From JAMCRM01 sp041685075 (GTDB lineage: Bacteria; Acidobacteriota; Terriglobia; Bryobacterales; Bryobacteraceae): DNA of 30,778 nt. The DNA lies in assembly GCA_041685075.1 (NCBI GenBank), contig JAWLGN010000028.1, forward strand, positions 1 to 30,778, in the 5' to 3' direction. This document shows positions 15,756-23,293 of the stretch, one piece after another. How positions within the stretch are numbered: position 1 is the stretch's first letter; the number at the start of each line of letters is the position of its first letter. Both the position numbers and the translations under genes were made by a program. A model generated the notes under the pieces. The model did not search any database, was not told the origin of the DNA, and saw nothing but the letters and a program-made list of their open reading frames with translations.

Positions 15756-17101
15756 AGAAACGCATTCTGGTAGTTGAAGACGAAGCCAAGCTCCGCCGCG
15801 TGATCGAGCTGCACCTGTTTTCGTGCGGCTACGAGGTGGACAAAGCGGGCACCGCCGAGGAAGGGCTGAAGCTGGCCGACCGCGCCGACTTGGTGCTGAC
15901 GGACCTGCGGCTGCCCGGAATGGACGGGCTGGAACTGCTGGCACGCCTGCGCGGGCAGAACACCTTGACGCCGGTGATCGTGATGACGGCGTACGGCAGC
16001 GTGGAGACCGCCGTCGAGGCCATGAAGTGCGGGGCGCTGGACTTTCTCACCAAGCCGTTCTCGCTGGACCATCTGGTGACGGTGGTGCAGAAGGCGCTGG
16101 AGTTCCGCGCGCTGCGCGACGAGAACCGGCAGTTGCGGGAGGAACTGGGGCGGCGCTACGATTTCGCCAACATCGTGGGGCGCAGCGCCCCCATGCAGGA
16201 GATCTTCGCCACGGTGATGCGGGTGGCGCCCACGCGCGCCACCGTGCTGCTGGCCGGCGAAAGCGGCGTGGGGAAGGATTTGATTGCGCGCGCCATTCAC
16301 TTCCATTCGCCGCGGCGGGAACGGCCGCTGGTGAAGATCAACTGCACGGCGATTCCGGAAAACCTGATGGAGAGCGAGCTGTTCGGCTACGAGAAGGGGG
16401 CCTTCACTGGCGCCACCACGTCGAAGCCGGGCAAGTTCGAACAGGCCGACACCGGGACGGTGTTCCTGGACGAAATCGGCGACGTGCCGGCGTCGGTGCA
16501 GGTGAAGCTGCTGCGGGTGCTGCAGGAGCGCGAATTCGAGCGGCTGGGCAGCAACGTCACGCGGCACATCGACGTGCGGGTGGTGGCGGCGACCAACCAG
16601 GACCTGCGGGCGGCGCTCGAACAGGGCACCTTCCGGGAGGACCTGTACTACCGGCTGAACGTGGTGCCCATCAACCTGCCTCCGCTGCGCGAGCGGAAGG
16701 AGGATATTCCGTTTCTGGCGCGCCATTTCCTGGCCAAGCACGGACCGGAGCTGGGGAGCCGCGTGGCGGGCATCACGGACGCGGCCATGGCGGTGCTGAT
16801 GGGATATCACTGGCCGGGCAACGTGCGGGAGCTGGAGAACGTGGTGGAGCGCAGCCTGGTGATGTGCACGGGCGATGCGCTGGACGCGGAAGATATCAAG
16901 CTGGAGATGGCGCCCCGGCGGCACAACCACAGCGCGCCGGCATTTCTGCCGGAGGGCATGACGCTGGACCAGTACGAGCAGGAGCTGATCCGCGAGGCGC
17001 TGCGCCGCGCCGACGGGAACAAGAGCCAGGCGGCGCGCCTGCTGGGGCTGACGCGCAACGCGCTGCGCTACCGGCTGGCGCAGATGGGGCTGGAGGCGTA
17101 G
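15752..17101 (+). CDS. NtrC-family sigma54-dependent response regulator
   Basis: 449 residues. Receiver domain 1-120 with the acidic pocket (VVEDE), phospho-acceptor Asp51 (TDLRLPGMDG) and Lys101. AAA+ domain about 140-370 with Walker A GESGVGKD (169-176), the sigma54-contact loop GAFTGA (216-221), Walker B VFLDEIGD, and the arginine-bearing YRLNV and WPGNVRELENVVERS segments. A C-terminal Fis-type helix-turn-helix lies at about 415-449 (NKSQAARLLGLTRNALRYRL). It is expected to oligomerise when phosphorylated by the upstream kinase and activate RpoN promoters. I found no clear TGGCAC-N5-TTGC promoter in this window, so its targets are probably elsewhere. Confidence 0.96.
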   Translation: MKKRILVVEDEAKLRRVIELHLFSCGYEVDKAGTAEEGLKLADRADLVLTDLRLPGMDGLELLARLRGQNTLTPVIVMTAYGSVETAVEAMKCGALDFLTKPFSLDHLVTVVQKALEFRALRDENRQLREELGRRYDFANIVGRSAPMQEIFATVMRVAPTRATVLLAGESGVGKDLIARAIHFHSPRRERPLVKINCTAIPENLMESELFGYEKGAFTGATTSKPGKFEQADTGTVFLDEIGDVPASVQVKLLRVLQEREFERLGSNVTRHIDVRVVAATNQDLRAALEQGTFREDLYYRLNVVPINLPPLRERKEDIPFLARHFLAKHGPELGSRVAGITDAAMAVLMGYHWPGNVRELENVVERSLVMCTGDALDAEDIKLEMAPRRHNHSAPAFLPEGMTLDQYEQELIREALRRADGNKSQAARLLGLTRNALRYRLAQMGLEA

Positions 17102-17112
17102 AGGCGGCGGAT

Positions 17113-17937
17113 CTAAGACGCCTCGGAGGCTGCCCCCGCAGAGGATTCAGAGGCTGCATGATGGGGCCCGTTTCCGCCGGCCGCTTTGGCCCTGGCCCGC
17201 AACGCCCGGCACTGGGCCTTGTGGACCCTCCGGCGGGCTTCGTCCGCCTGCTCGCCTTCGGCGACTTCTCGCTTCAGCACTTCCTGCCTGAGTTCATCCC
17301 GCAATTCATGAATATCCACCCGCACATCGGGAAAGGCGCGGCGCAATTCCCTGCGAACGATATTGAGGACGGGATCGGTGAGCAGAAGCGCGGCCAGCAG
17401 GTGCCGGTTGGTGGCTTGCCTCTGGGCGTGGAAGCTATCCAGGACCGACTTGCTCTGCCCTTCTTTCGCGAACAGAAACAGGTGCTCGACCTGCGCCCTG
17501 TTCTTTGGATGGATGGAAAGCAGGTCGCATTCGTAGACCAGATCCTGGGAGATGGGCTGGGCGAAGATGACGCGGTAGATGCGCCAAACCGAACCATTGG
17601 TCAGCATCACCCATTCGACGCCCTGGTTGGCCGCGTAGTCCACCGTTTGTTTAAGATGGGCATCTTTCAACTCCAGCCCGATGGCCTTTACTTCGATAGG
17701 GATCTGGAGCTTGCCCTCCAGAGTGACGGCAAGATCGCAATACGTGCCCTTGATCATGTACTCGGAAGTAATTTCAGTGTACTTATCGTAGCCGAACACT
17801 TCGGAGAGAAGATCTTTGACGATGGTTGAGGTATCGGCCTCGCCCGCATCTCGTGCCTTGGCTGCACTCAGAATCGACTGAAATCGCTTCAAGCCATTGA
17901 GCAGGCGGTCATAAACTCTGGCCGGAATGGTAGCCAT
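17113..17937 (-). CDS. Stand-alone type I restriction HsdR N-terminal-like nuclease-fold protein
   Basis: 274 residues. It resembles the N-terminal domain family of type I restriction R subunits (HsdR_N-type), but no helicase, methylase or specificity subunit is present. A PD-(D/E)xK-like signature can be read: Glu46 (LLSEVFGY), Asp68 (TYCDLAV) and Glu82-x-Lys84 (IPIEVKA), followed by LKQTVDYAANQGVEWVMLTNG, the usual next strand. The C-terminal third is charged and coiled, ending in a low-complexity Ala/Ser/Gly tail. Such orphan proteins are widespread and of unproven role; nucleic-acid cleavage or binding is possible. Its stop is 11 bases from the convergent response regulator stop. ATG at 17937 follows a consensus TATAAT with almost no leader. 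Confidence 0.8.
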   Translation of the reverse strand: MATIPARVYDRLLNGLKRFQSILSAAKARDAGEADTSTIVKDLLSEVFGYDKYTEITSEYMIKGTYCDLAVTLEGKLQIPIEVKAIGLELKDAHLKQTVDYAANQGVEWVMLTNGSVWRIYRVIFAQPISQDLVYECDLLSIHPKNRAQVEHLFLFAKEGQSKSVLDSFHAQRQATNRHLLAALLLTDPVLNIVRRELRRAFPDVRVDIHELRDELRQEVLKREVAEGEQADEARRRVHKAQCRALRARAKAAGGNGPHHAASESSAGAASEAS

Positions 17938-17945
17938 GGCTGCGG

Positions 17946-17951
17946 ATTATA
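17946..17951 (-). promoter_or_regulatory. TGA-TATAAT extended -10 promoter, leaderless spacing
   Basis: On the minus strand a perfect TATAAT preceded by TGA ends 8 bases before the ATG at 17937. A weak -35 (AAGACA, 17 bases upstream) is present. Transcription would start about one or two bases before the ATG. Confidence 0.6.
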
Positions 17952-18069
17952 TCAATCGCAGGTCTGTTTGTCTTTTTATGGTTATCGGCAGGAGGTAGGC
18001 GCGTTGATTCTTGGCCACGGCCGGCGTGTTGTGTTGATGGCCGCTGCCGGCGGCGGCCGCGCGGAGATG

Positions 18070-20274
18070 CTACTTCCCTGCTCCGTCGATGAAGCTGCGC
18101 TCGAAGTAGTAGAGGAAGCCGTCTTCGGCGCCGACGAGGAGGTCGGGGCGGCCGTCGCCGTTCCAGTCGGCGGCGTTGGGGGTGGGGTTGTGGCCGCGGA
18201 ATTCGGTCTTCAGAATGCGGCCGCGGTGGCGCATGACGGGCTTCGCTTGCGTGCCGGTGTTTTCGTACCAGATGGGGCCGGAGTTGGAATCGGTCAGGAG
18301 GTCGAGATCGCCGTCGAGGTCCCAGTCCACCAGTTCGATCTTGCGGCGGCCGCTCGCGCCGGCACGGCCGTTAGCGAGATTGAGGAAACGGCCTCCGGGC
18401 TCGAGGAAGATGCGCTCGGGAGGCAGCAGCACCAGGGCGCCATTGCGGCGGGCGCGGCGGTACAGAGCGAGATAGCCCTGGTGATTGAGCATCACAAGAT
18501 CGGGTAAGCCGTCGCGGTCCCAATCGACGGCCTTGGGGGTGGTGCGCCACTGGGTGACGAGCTGTTTGGGGCGCGGCTCCCACCAGACCCAGTCGGGCTT
18601 GGGCGGGCGGCCGGACCACTCCACCTCGAGGGGTTCGGCGGGCGCCAGTTCGGGTTTGCCCGGCGCGCCGGTGTTGCGGTACCAGACGACGGCGCCGGTG
18701 ATGTCGTTCACCAGGATATCCAGGCGGCCGTCCAGGTCCCAGTCGGCCGCAGAAGGATTCGTGTAGCCCCACTTCTCCTCGGCGGGTCCCTGCACCGATC
18801 CGTTCGGCCCGGCCACGTGGCGGATCGTCTTGCCGCCGGCCCGCAGGTAGCCGCGGTCGGCAAGGGCCGGGGCGGCGGCCGTGCCGGTGTTCTCGAAGTA
18901 CTGGAGGTAGCCGGCCGAGTTGCCGGAGAGGATATCGAGTTTGCCGTCGCCGTTCCAGTCCACGGCTACGGGCCGGGCCAGGGCGCCGCTTTTCACGTAG
19001 GGGTCCACCTGCTCGAAGTAGCGCGGCGGGGCGAGATCGGGCCGGCGGCCGCGCGGCGCGCGGTTTTCGAGGAGCGCCACGCGGCCGTCCTCCTCCCCGA
19101 CGATGAGGGAGAGGCGGCCGTCCGGGTGCCAGGAGACCACGCGCGGCTGGATCATGCACAGGTCCATCCGGAGGGGCGCGCCGCCCGCATGCAGCCGTTC
19201 CCCGGCGGCGAGACGCGGCGCCGTGCGGGTTCCGATGTTGCGGTAGAGCGTGATGGTATCGACGAAGCTGCCGGCAAGCAGGTCGAGTTTGCCGGCGCCG
19301 AACCAGTCCACGGCCTGCGGGGTGGGGCTGCCGTACTGGTCGATGGGTTTACCCGCGGCGGTGAGCTTCACCGGCGGGGCGTAGCGTGGGGCGGCGTTGG
19401 CGCCGGTGTTGCGGTGGAACCAGACGTAGCCGTGCAGCGGGCCGCGCGTCCAGCGGCCGCGTTCGTCGAAGGCGTCGTCCCAGCCGTAGTCGCGCCAGTC
19501 GCTGGGGCCCACCAGCAGGTCGATGAGGCCGTCGCCGTCCCAGTCGGCGGGAAACCAGAAATCGTCGCGGCCTACCCAGTAGTCGCGCTCAAGCTTCACG
19601 GGCACGAAGGCGGAGAGGCGCTTGCGGCGCACGTCGCTGTAGTAGCCGCCGGAGACCACCAGGTCGAGGGCGCCGTCGCCGTTGAAATCCGCGGCGGTGA
19701 GTTCCTTGCGCCCGGGGCCGAGCCATTCGGCGCGGTCGAAGAGCGGCCGTTCGGTGGATCCGATATTGCGGAAAAGGTAGATGCCGTTGTAGGGGTTGTC
19801 GGTGCAGGAGACCAGCAGGTCGAGGGCTCCGTCGGCGTCGATATCGAGCGCCGCGGGGTAGGCCCACAGGCCCACGGAAAGGCGCCCGCGCACGCCGCGG
19901 CGGCCGTAGGTCACGCGGTCGCCGGCGCCGATCATGGCGGGCTCAAGCGGGCGTTCGGATTCGCCGGAGCCGTGGACGTCGAAGTAGACGTGGTAGATGC
20001 CAGGGCCGCGGGAGATCCAGCGCACCTGGGCGTGTGGGTTGCGCCACTCCACCTTGGAAGGGATGACGGCGGAGGCGCCCGGTCCGATCACCCGGACGGA
20101 ATCGGGATTGAAGCGCGGCGGCAGTGGGGCTTCGAACAGCACGGGGCGGCCGGCGGGGGCGGCGATGGGGGCCGCCAGGCGCATGTGGTTGGCCGTGGGC
20201 CACGCCTGCCCGCCGCGATGCTCGATCTCCGCGGCCTGAGCGAGGCAAACGCAGGCGACCAGCAGCCAGCGCAT
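18070..20274 (-). CDS. Exported FG-GAP/VCBS-repeat beta-propeller protein
   Basis: 734 residues from ATG 20274 (a GTG one codon earlier is also possible). A signal peptide (MRWLLVACVCLAQAAE) is followed by a beta-rich region of about 100 residues and then ten propeller repeats, each with a Ca-binding loop of the DxDxDG type: DIDADGALD, DFNGDGALD, DWDGDGLID, DWNGDGKLD, DWDLDGRLD, DWDRDGLPD, DWDLDGDLD and DWNGDGRPD are intact. DWFGAGKLD and SWHPDGRLS have lost loop residues. Repeats end in FRNIG- or YENTG-like strands. The fold resembles integrin-alpha and VCBS propellers. The role is probably extracellular or surface binding; the partner is unknown. It starts 4 bases after the stop of the dehydrogenase gene, so the two are probably co-transcribed. 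Confidence 0.92.
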   Translation of the reverse strand: MRWLLVACVCLAQAAEIEHRGGQAWPTANHMRLAAPIAAPAGRPVLFEAPLPPRFNPDSVRVIGPGASAVIPSKVEWRNPHAQVRWISRGPGIYHVYFDVHGSGESERPLEPAMIGAGDRVTYGRRGVRGRLSVGLWAYPAALDIDADGALDLLVSCTDNPYNGIYLFRNIGSTERPLFDRAEWLGPGRKELTAADFNGDGALDLVVSGGYYSDVRRKRLSAFVPVKLERDYWVGRDDFWFPADWDGDGLIDLLVGPSDWRDYGWDDAFDERGRWTRGPLHGYVWFHRNTGANAAPRYAPPVKLTAAGKPIDQYGSPTPQAVDWFGAGKLDLLAGSFVDTITLYRNIGTRTAPRLAAGERLHAGGAPLRMDLCMIQPRVVSWHPDGRLSLIVGEEDGRVALLENRAPRGRRPDLAPPRYFEQVDPYVKSGALARPVAVDWNGDGKLDILSGNSAGYLQYFENTGTAAAPALADRGYLRAGGKTIRHVAGPNGSVQGPAEEKWGYTNPSAADWDLDGRLDILVNDITGAVVWYRNTGAPGKPELAPAEPLEVEWSGRPPKPDWVWWEPRPKQLVTQWRTTPKAVDWDRDGLPDLVMLNHQGYLALYRRARRNGALVLLPPERIFLEPGGRFLNLANGRAGASGRRKIELVDWDLDGDLDLLTDSNSGPIWYENTGTQAKPVMRHRGRILKTEFRGHNPTPNAADWNGDGRPDLLVGAEDGFLYYFERSFIDGAGK

Positions 20275-20278
20275 CACA

Positions 20279-21343
20279 TCAACCCAGCTTTTCCAGCACG
20301 GCTTCGGCGACCTCGGTGGTGGTGCTGGCGCCGCCGAGGTCGGGCGTGCGGACTTTCTGCTCCGCCAGCACGGCGGCCACGGCGCGGCGGACGCCGGCGG
20401 CGGCGGCGGGCAACTCCAGGTGGTCCAGCATCAGGGCCGCGCTCAGGATGGCGGCCAGAGGGTTCACCAGGCCCTTGCCGGCGATGTCGGGCGCGGAGCC
20501 GTGCACCGGCTCGAACATGGAGGGGAAGCGGCGCAGCGGGTCGAGGTTGGCGCTGGGGGCCAGCCCCATGCTGCCCACCAGGATGGCGGAGAGATCGCTC
20601 AGGATATCGCCGAAGAGGTTCGAGGCCACCACTACGTCGAAGCTCTCCGGGCGGCGGATGAAGTTCATGGCGGCGGCGTCTACCAGCAGAGACTCGGTTT
20701 CGACGTCCGGAAACTCCGCCGCCACGGCCTGGAAGGTGCGGTCCCAGAGGACCATGCCGTAGCCCTGGGCGTTGGACTTGGTGATGGAGGTGACGCGGCG
20801 CTTCTGGTTGCGCTTCACCGCCAGTTCGAAGGCGAAGCGCACGATGCGCTCGACGCCGCGGCGGGTGAAGACGGCGGTCTGGATAGCCACTTCCTCGGGC
20901 TGATGGGCGTAGAGGAAGCCGCCCACGGGAGCGTACTCGCCTTCGGTGTTCTCCCGCACCACGACCAGGTCGATATCGCCGCCGCGGGCCGAAGCCAGGG
21001 GCGAGTGCACGCCGGGGAACAGGTAGGCCGGGCGCAGGTTGGCGTACTGATCGAAGGCGCGGCGAATGGGCAGCAGGAGGCCGTTCAGGGTGGTGTGGTC
21101 CGGGATTTCGGGGTGGCCCACGGCGCCCAGCAGGATGGCGTCGCAGGGCTGCAACAATTCCAGCGCGCCGGCGGGCATCATGCGGCCCCAGCGGAAGTAG
21201 TGCTCGCTGCCCCAATCGAACTCCTGGAAGGAGAAGGTGACCTGGTGGCGGCGGCCGGCGGCTTCGAGCACGCGCAGGGCGTGGGGCACGACCTCCGGGC
21301 CCACGCCGTCTCCGGCGATGACCGCGATAGTGAACGTCTGCAT
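20279..21343 (-). CDS. Tartrate / D-malate dehydrogenase-type isopropylmalate-family enzyme
   Basis: 354 residues of the isocitrate/isopropylmalate dehydrogenase superfamily. The N-terminus (IAVIAGDGVGPEVVPHALRVL), HTTLNGLLLPIRRAFDQYANLRP, VVRENTEGEY and VFTRRGVERIVRFAFELA match the tartrate dehydrogenase/decarboxylase and D-malate dehydrogenase branch more closely than LeuB, whose equivalent motif is RELTGGIY-like. The metal-binding aspartates lie in SNLFGDILSDLSA, and the C-terminus has the cofactor-loop segment FEPVHGSAPDIAGKG. It is expected to oxidatively decarboxylate a 2-hydroxyacid with NAD and Mg or Mn. The frame is open to 21388, but ATG 21343 has GGGAG six bases upstream and gives the family N-terminus. 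The downstream FG-GAP gene follows closely. Confidence 0.85.
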   Translation of the reverse strand: MQTFTIAVIAGDGVGPEVVPHALRVLEAAGRRHQVTFSFQEFDWGSEHYFRWGRMMPAGALELLQPCDAILLGAVGHPEIPDHTTLNGLLLPIRRAFDQYANLRPAYLFPGVHSPLASARGGDIDLVVVRENTEGEYAPVGGFLYAHQPEEVAIQTAVFTRRGVERIVRFAFELAVKRNQKRRVTSITKSNAQGYGMVLWDRTFQAVAAEFPDVETESLLVDAAAMNFIRRPESFDVVVASNLFGDILSDLSAILVGSMGLAPSANLDPLRRFPSMFEPVHGSAPDIAGKGLVNPLAAILSAALMLDHLELPAAAAGVRRAVAAVLAEQKVRTPDLGGASTTTEVAEAVLEKLG

Positions 21344-21376
21344 GTGATCTCCCATCTTAGCGTGCCCGGAATCGGC

Positions 21377-21382
21377 TAGAAT
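21377..21382 (+). promoter_or_regulatory. -10 box TAGAAT for the GHMP kinase gene
   Basis: TAGAAT lies in the 62-base gap between the divergent dehydrogenase and kinase genes. On the other strand TAAGAT (21354-21359) is a possible -10, but it lies too close to the dehydrogenase start for its Shine-Dalgarno sequence to be transcribed comfortably. Confidence 0.4.
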
Positions 21383-21405
21383 CGGCATTCGAGGTGACAG
21401 CAGAG

Positions 21406-22506
21406 ATGGACAGATCCGCGGGCCGGGCGCCCGACCGCGTCTTTCACAGCGTGGCCCCCATCCGGGTGTGCGATAACGGCGGCTGGACCGATACCTGGTT
21501 TGCGCGCCACGGCAAGGTGTTCGCCATTTCGATTTCGCCTTCCGTTGAAGTGCAGATGAAGGTCTACGCCGGGGCGGCCGGCGACCGGCGGCGCATCACC
21601 ATCCACGCGGAAAACTACGGGGAACGCTACACCATCGCGGAACCGAACGGCGTCTACGACAAGCACCCGCTGCTGGAGGCGGCCATGGACTACGCCTCGA
21701 TTCCCAAGGACACCGCCATCGAGGTATCCATCTTCAGCGAAGCGCCGCCGGGCTGTTCGACGGGCACTTCGGCGGCAGTGAGCGTGGCGCTGCTGGGCGC
21801 GCTGGACATGCTCACGGCGGGGCGCATGACGCCTTACCAGGTGGCCATGGCGGCCTTTCACGTGGAGACGCAACTGCTCAAGCAGCAGTGTGGCATCCAG
21901 GACCAGATCGCCTCGGCGCACGGCGGCATCAACTTCATCGACATGCACCAGTACCCGCACGCCTCGGTGAGCCGCATCGAGGTGCCCGATACGGTGTGGT
22001 GGGAGCTGGAGAGCCGCCTGGTGCTGATCTACGTGGGCGGGAGCCACAGTTCGAGCCAGGTGCACCAGATGGTGATCCGCAGCCTGGAGCGCAGCGGGAT
22101 GGAGTCGCCGCGGCTGGAGGCGCTGCGGCGCTGCGCGGAGGCATCCAAGGAAGCGCTCTATGCCCACGACCTGGAAGAGCTGGGGCGCATCATGACGCGC
22201 AACACGGAGGCGCAGCGGGAACTGCACGCGGAACTGGTGGGGCCGGGGCACCAGAGGGTGATCGACGTGGCGCGCGAATTTGACGCCTCGGGGTGGAAGG
22301 TCAACGGCGCCGGGGGCGACGGCGGCTCCGTGACGATTCTGAGCCATCCGGACCGCGTGCGGCGCCGCGAGATGGTGCGGGCGATCCTGGCGGCCGACGC
22401 GCGCTTCCGCCACATCCCGGCGCTGCTTTCGCACTACGGGCTGCGGGTATGGGAGGTGCCCGCCTCCCAAGCGCGGCATTACGCCGCCGGCGCTAGCGCG
22501 GGGTAG
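21406..22506 (+). CDS. GHMP-family sugar kinase (heptose 7-phosphate kinase / fucokinase-like)
   Basis: 366 residues from ATG 21406; a GTG at 21394 would add four, but GAGG at 21391-21394 favours the ATG. GHMP motif 1 is APIRVCDNGGWTDTW (about 17-31). Motif 2 is APPGCSTGTSAAVS (about 113-126), the phosphate-binding loop. Motif 3 is NGAGGDGGSVTIL near the C-terminus. CGIQDQIASAHGGINFI is typical of the branch with D-glycero-D-manno-heptose 7-phosphate kinase and GDP-fucose salvage kinases. A sugar or sugar phosphate is the likely substrate, perhaps for nucleotide-sugar synthesis in the cell envelope; this is inference. The 3' end overlaps the convergent BamE-like gene by 14 bases. Confidence 0.85.
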   Translation: MDRSAGRAPDRVFHSVAPIRVCDNGGWTDTWFARHGKVFAISISPSVEVQMKVYAGAAGDRRRITIHAENYGERYTIAEPNGVYDKHPLLEAAMDYASIPKDTAIEVSIFSEAPPGCSTGTSAAVSVALLGALDMLTAGRMTPYQVAMAAFHVETQLLKQQCGIQDQIASAHGGINFIDMHQYPHASVSRIEVPDTVWWELESRLVLIYVGGSHSSSQVHQMVIRSLERSGMESPRLEALRRCAEASKEALYAHDLEELGRIMTRNTEAQRELHAELVGPGHQRVIDVAREFDASGWKVNGAGGDGGSVTILSHPDRVRRREMVRAILAADARFRHIPALLSHYGLRVWEVPASQARHYAAGASAG

Positions 22507-23293
22507 GCAGGCTGGGCATCTGGGTGCCCAGACCGGCGTAGGATTCCTTCACCCGGATGACTTTGTCGCCGTTGAAGGTGACAAAGACGATGCGGCCGGG
22601 CGGGGTGCCGTAGACCCAGTCCTCCAGTTCCATGCCGTCCTGGGTTTCGCGCGATTTGTGCTGGGGACGACCCATGGCCAGCAGCACCTGCTCGCGGTCC
22701 ATGCCCTCGATGGCGCGCTTCTCCTCGACGGCCTGTTTGATCTCGGGGGGGAGCGATTCGGCGTAGAGTTCGGTGGCGCTGCGGCGGTCGAAATCGAGCA
22801 CGGCGGCGAGGATCTTCTTTACCTCCGCAGAGGTGATGGGTTCGAGGGGCTTGCGAAAGAGGATCTCGACGCTGGTTCCGCCGGGCGCGTTGGAACCGCC
22901 GGTGGAGATGGGACGAGGCGTTCCGCCGCCTCCCATGCCTCCGCTCACCTGGATGCGCTCGTACCATTTGCGGCCGCCCTTGAAACCGCCGTTGATCTGG
23001 AGCCGGATCTTGTCGTCGTCGATTTCGATTTTGGTGATCTGTACCAGGTCGCCCACGCGGGCGGCGGGGCCGTACTCCTTGCCTACTTCGTCCCAGCGCT
23101 CCTTGTCGTAGGTGCCGTCGGCTTCGAAGGGCAGCGGTTTCTTGGAGCGCGGCAGGAACTGCTTGACGGTGGCGTATTCGGCGGTGAGGCCGCGGGTAAG
23201 CTCCACGCGGTCCTCGAAAGAAAGTTTGTCCGCGGCCCCGGCGGGGATCACGGAGACAGCGGCGAAGGCGGCGGCGGCGATGCAGGTTCGCAT
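22493..23293 (-). CDS. Exported protein with a BamE/SmpA-like C-terminal domain
   Basis: 266 residues from ATG 23293; the frame is open further upstream, but that ATG is followed by a clear signal peptide (MRTCIAAAAFAAVSVIPAGAA) and is preceded by GGAG 8 bases away. The middle (DLVQITKIEIDDDKIRLQING) is beta-rich with a Gly/Pro linker (GGMGGGGTPRPI). The C-terminal 70 residues (IEGMDREQVLLAMGRPQ, ELEDWVYGTPPGRIVFV, DKVIRVKE) match the SmpA/OmlA/BamE fold, in which a short helix pair and a strand hairpin bind membrane partners. It lacks a lipobox, so it is probably periplasmic. It overlaps the 3' end of the CPBP protease gene by 46 bases on the same strand. Confidence 0.75.
   Translation of the reverse strand: MRTCIAAAAFAAVSVIPAGAADKLSFEDRVELTRGLTAEYATVKQFLPRSKKPLPFEADGTYDKERWDEVGKEYGPAARVGDLVQITKIEIDDDKIRLQINGGFKGGRKWYERIQVSGGMGGGGTPRPISTGGSNAPGGTSVEILFRKPLEPITSAEVKKILAAVLDFDRRSATELYAESLPPEIKQAVEEKRAIEGMDREQVLLAMGRPQHKSRETQDGMELEDWVYGTPPGRIVFVTFNGDKVIRVKESYAGLGTQMPSLPTPR

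Noticed and set aside
17101..17124. Bidirectional terminator between the response regulator and the HsdR-N-like gene
   Set aside because: GAGGCG and CGCCTC can pair (6 bp), but the stem overlaps coding sequence and has no T-run on either strand.
18817..20661. 614-codon plus-strand open frame opposite the FG-GAP gene
   Set aside because: The composition is Val/Gly/Ala/His-rich antisense shadow; the minus-strand product has a signal peptide and ten clear repeats.
20279..21388. Annotation as leuB with the longest start
   Set aside because: The motifs fit the tartrate/D-malate branch better, and ATG 21343 has a good Shine-Dalgarno sequence, while the upstream 15 codons look non-coding.
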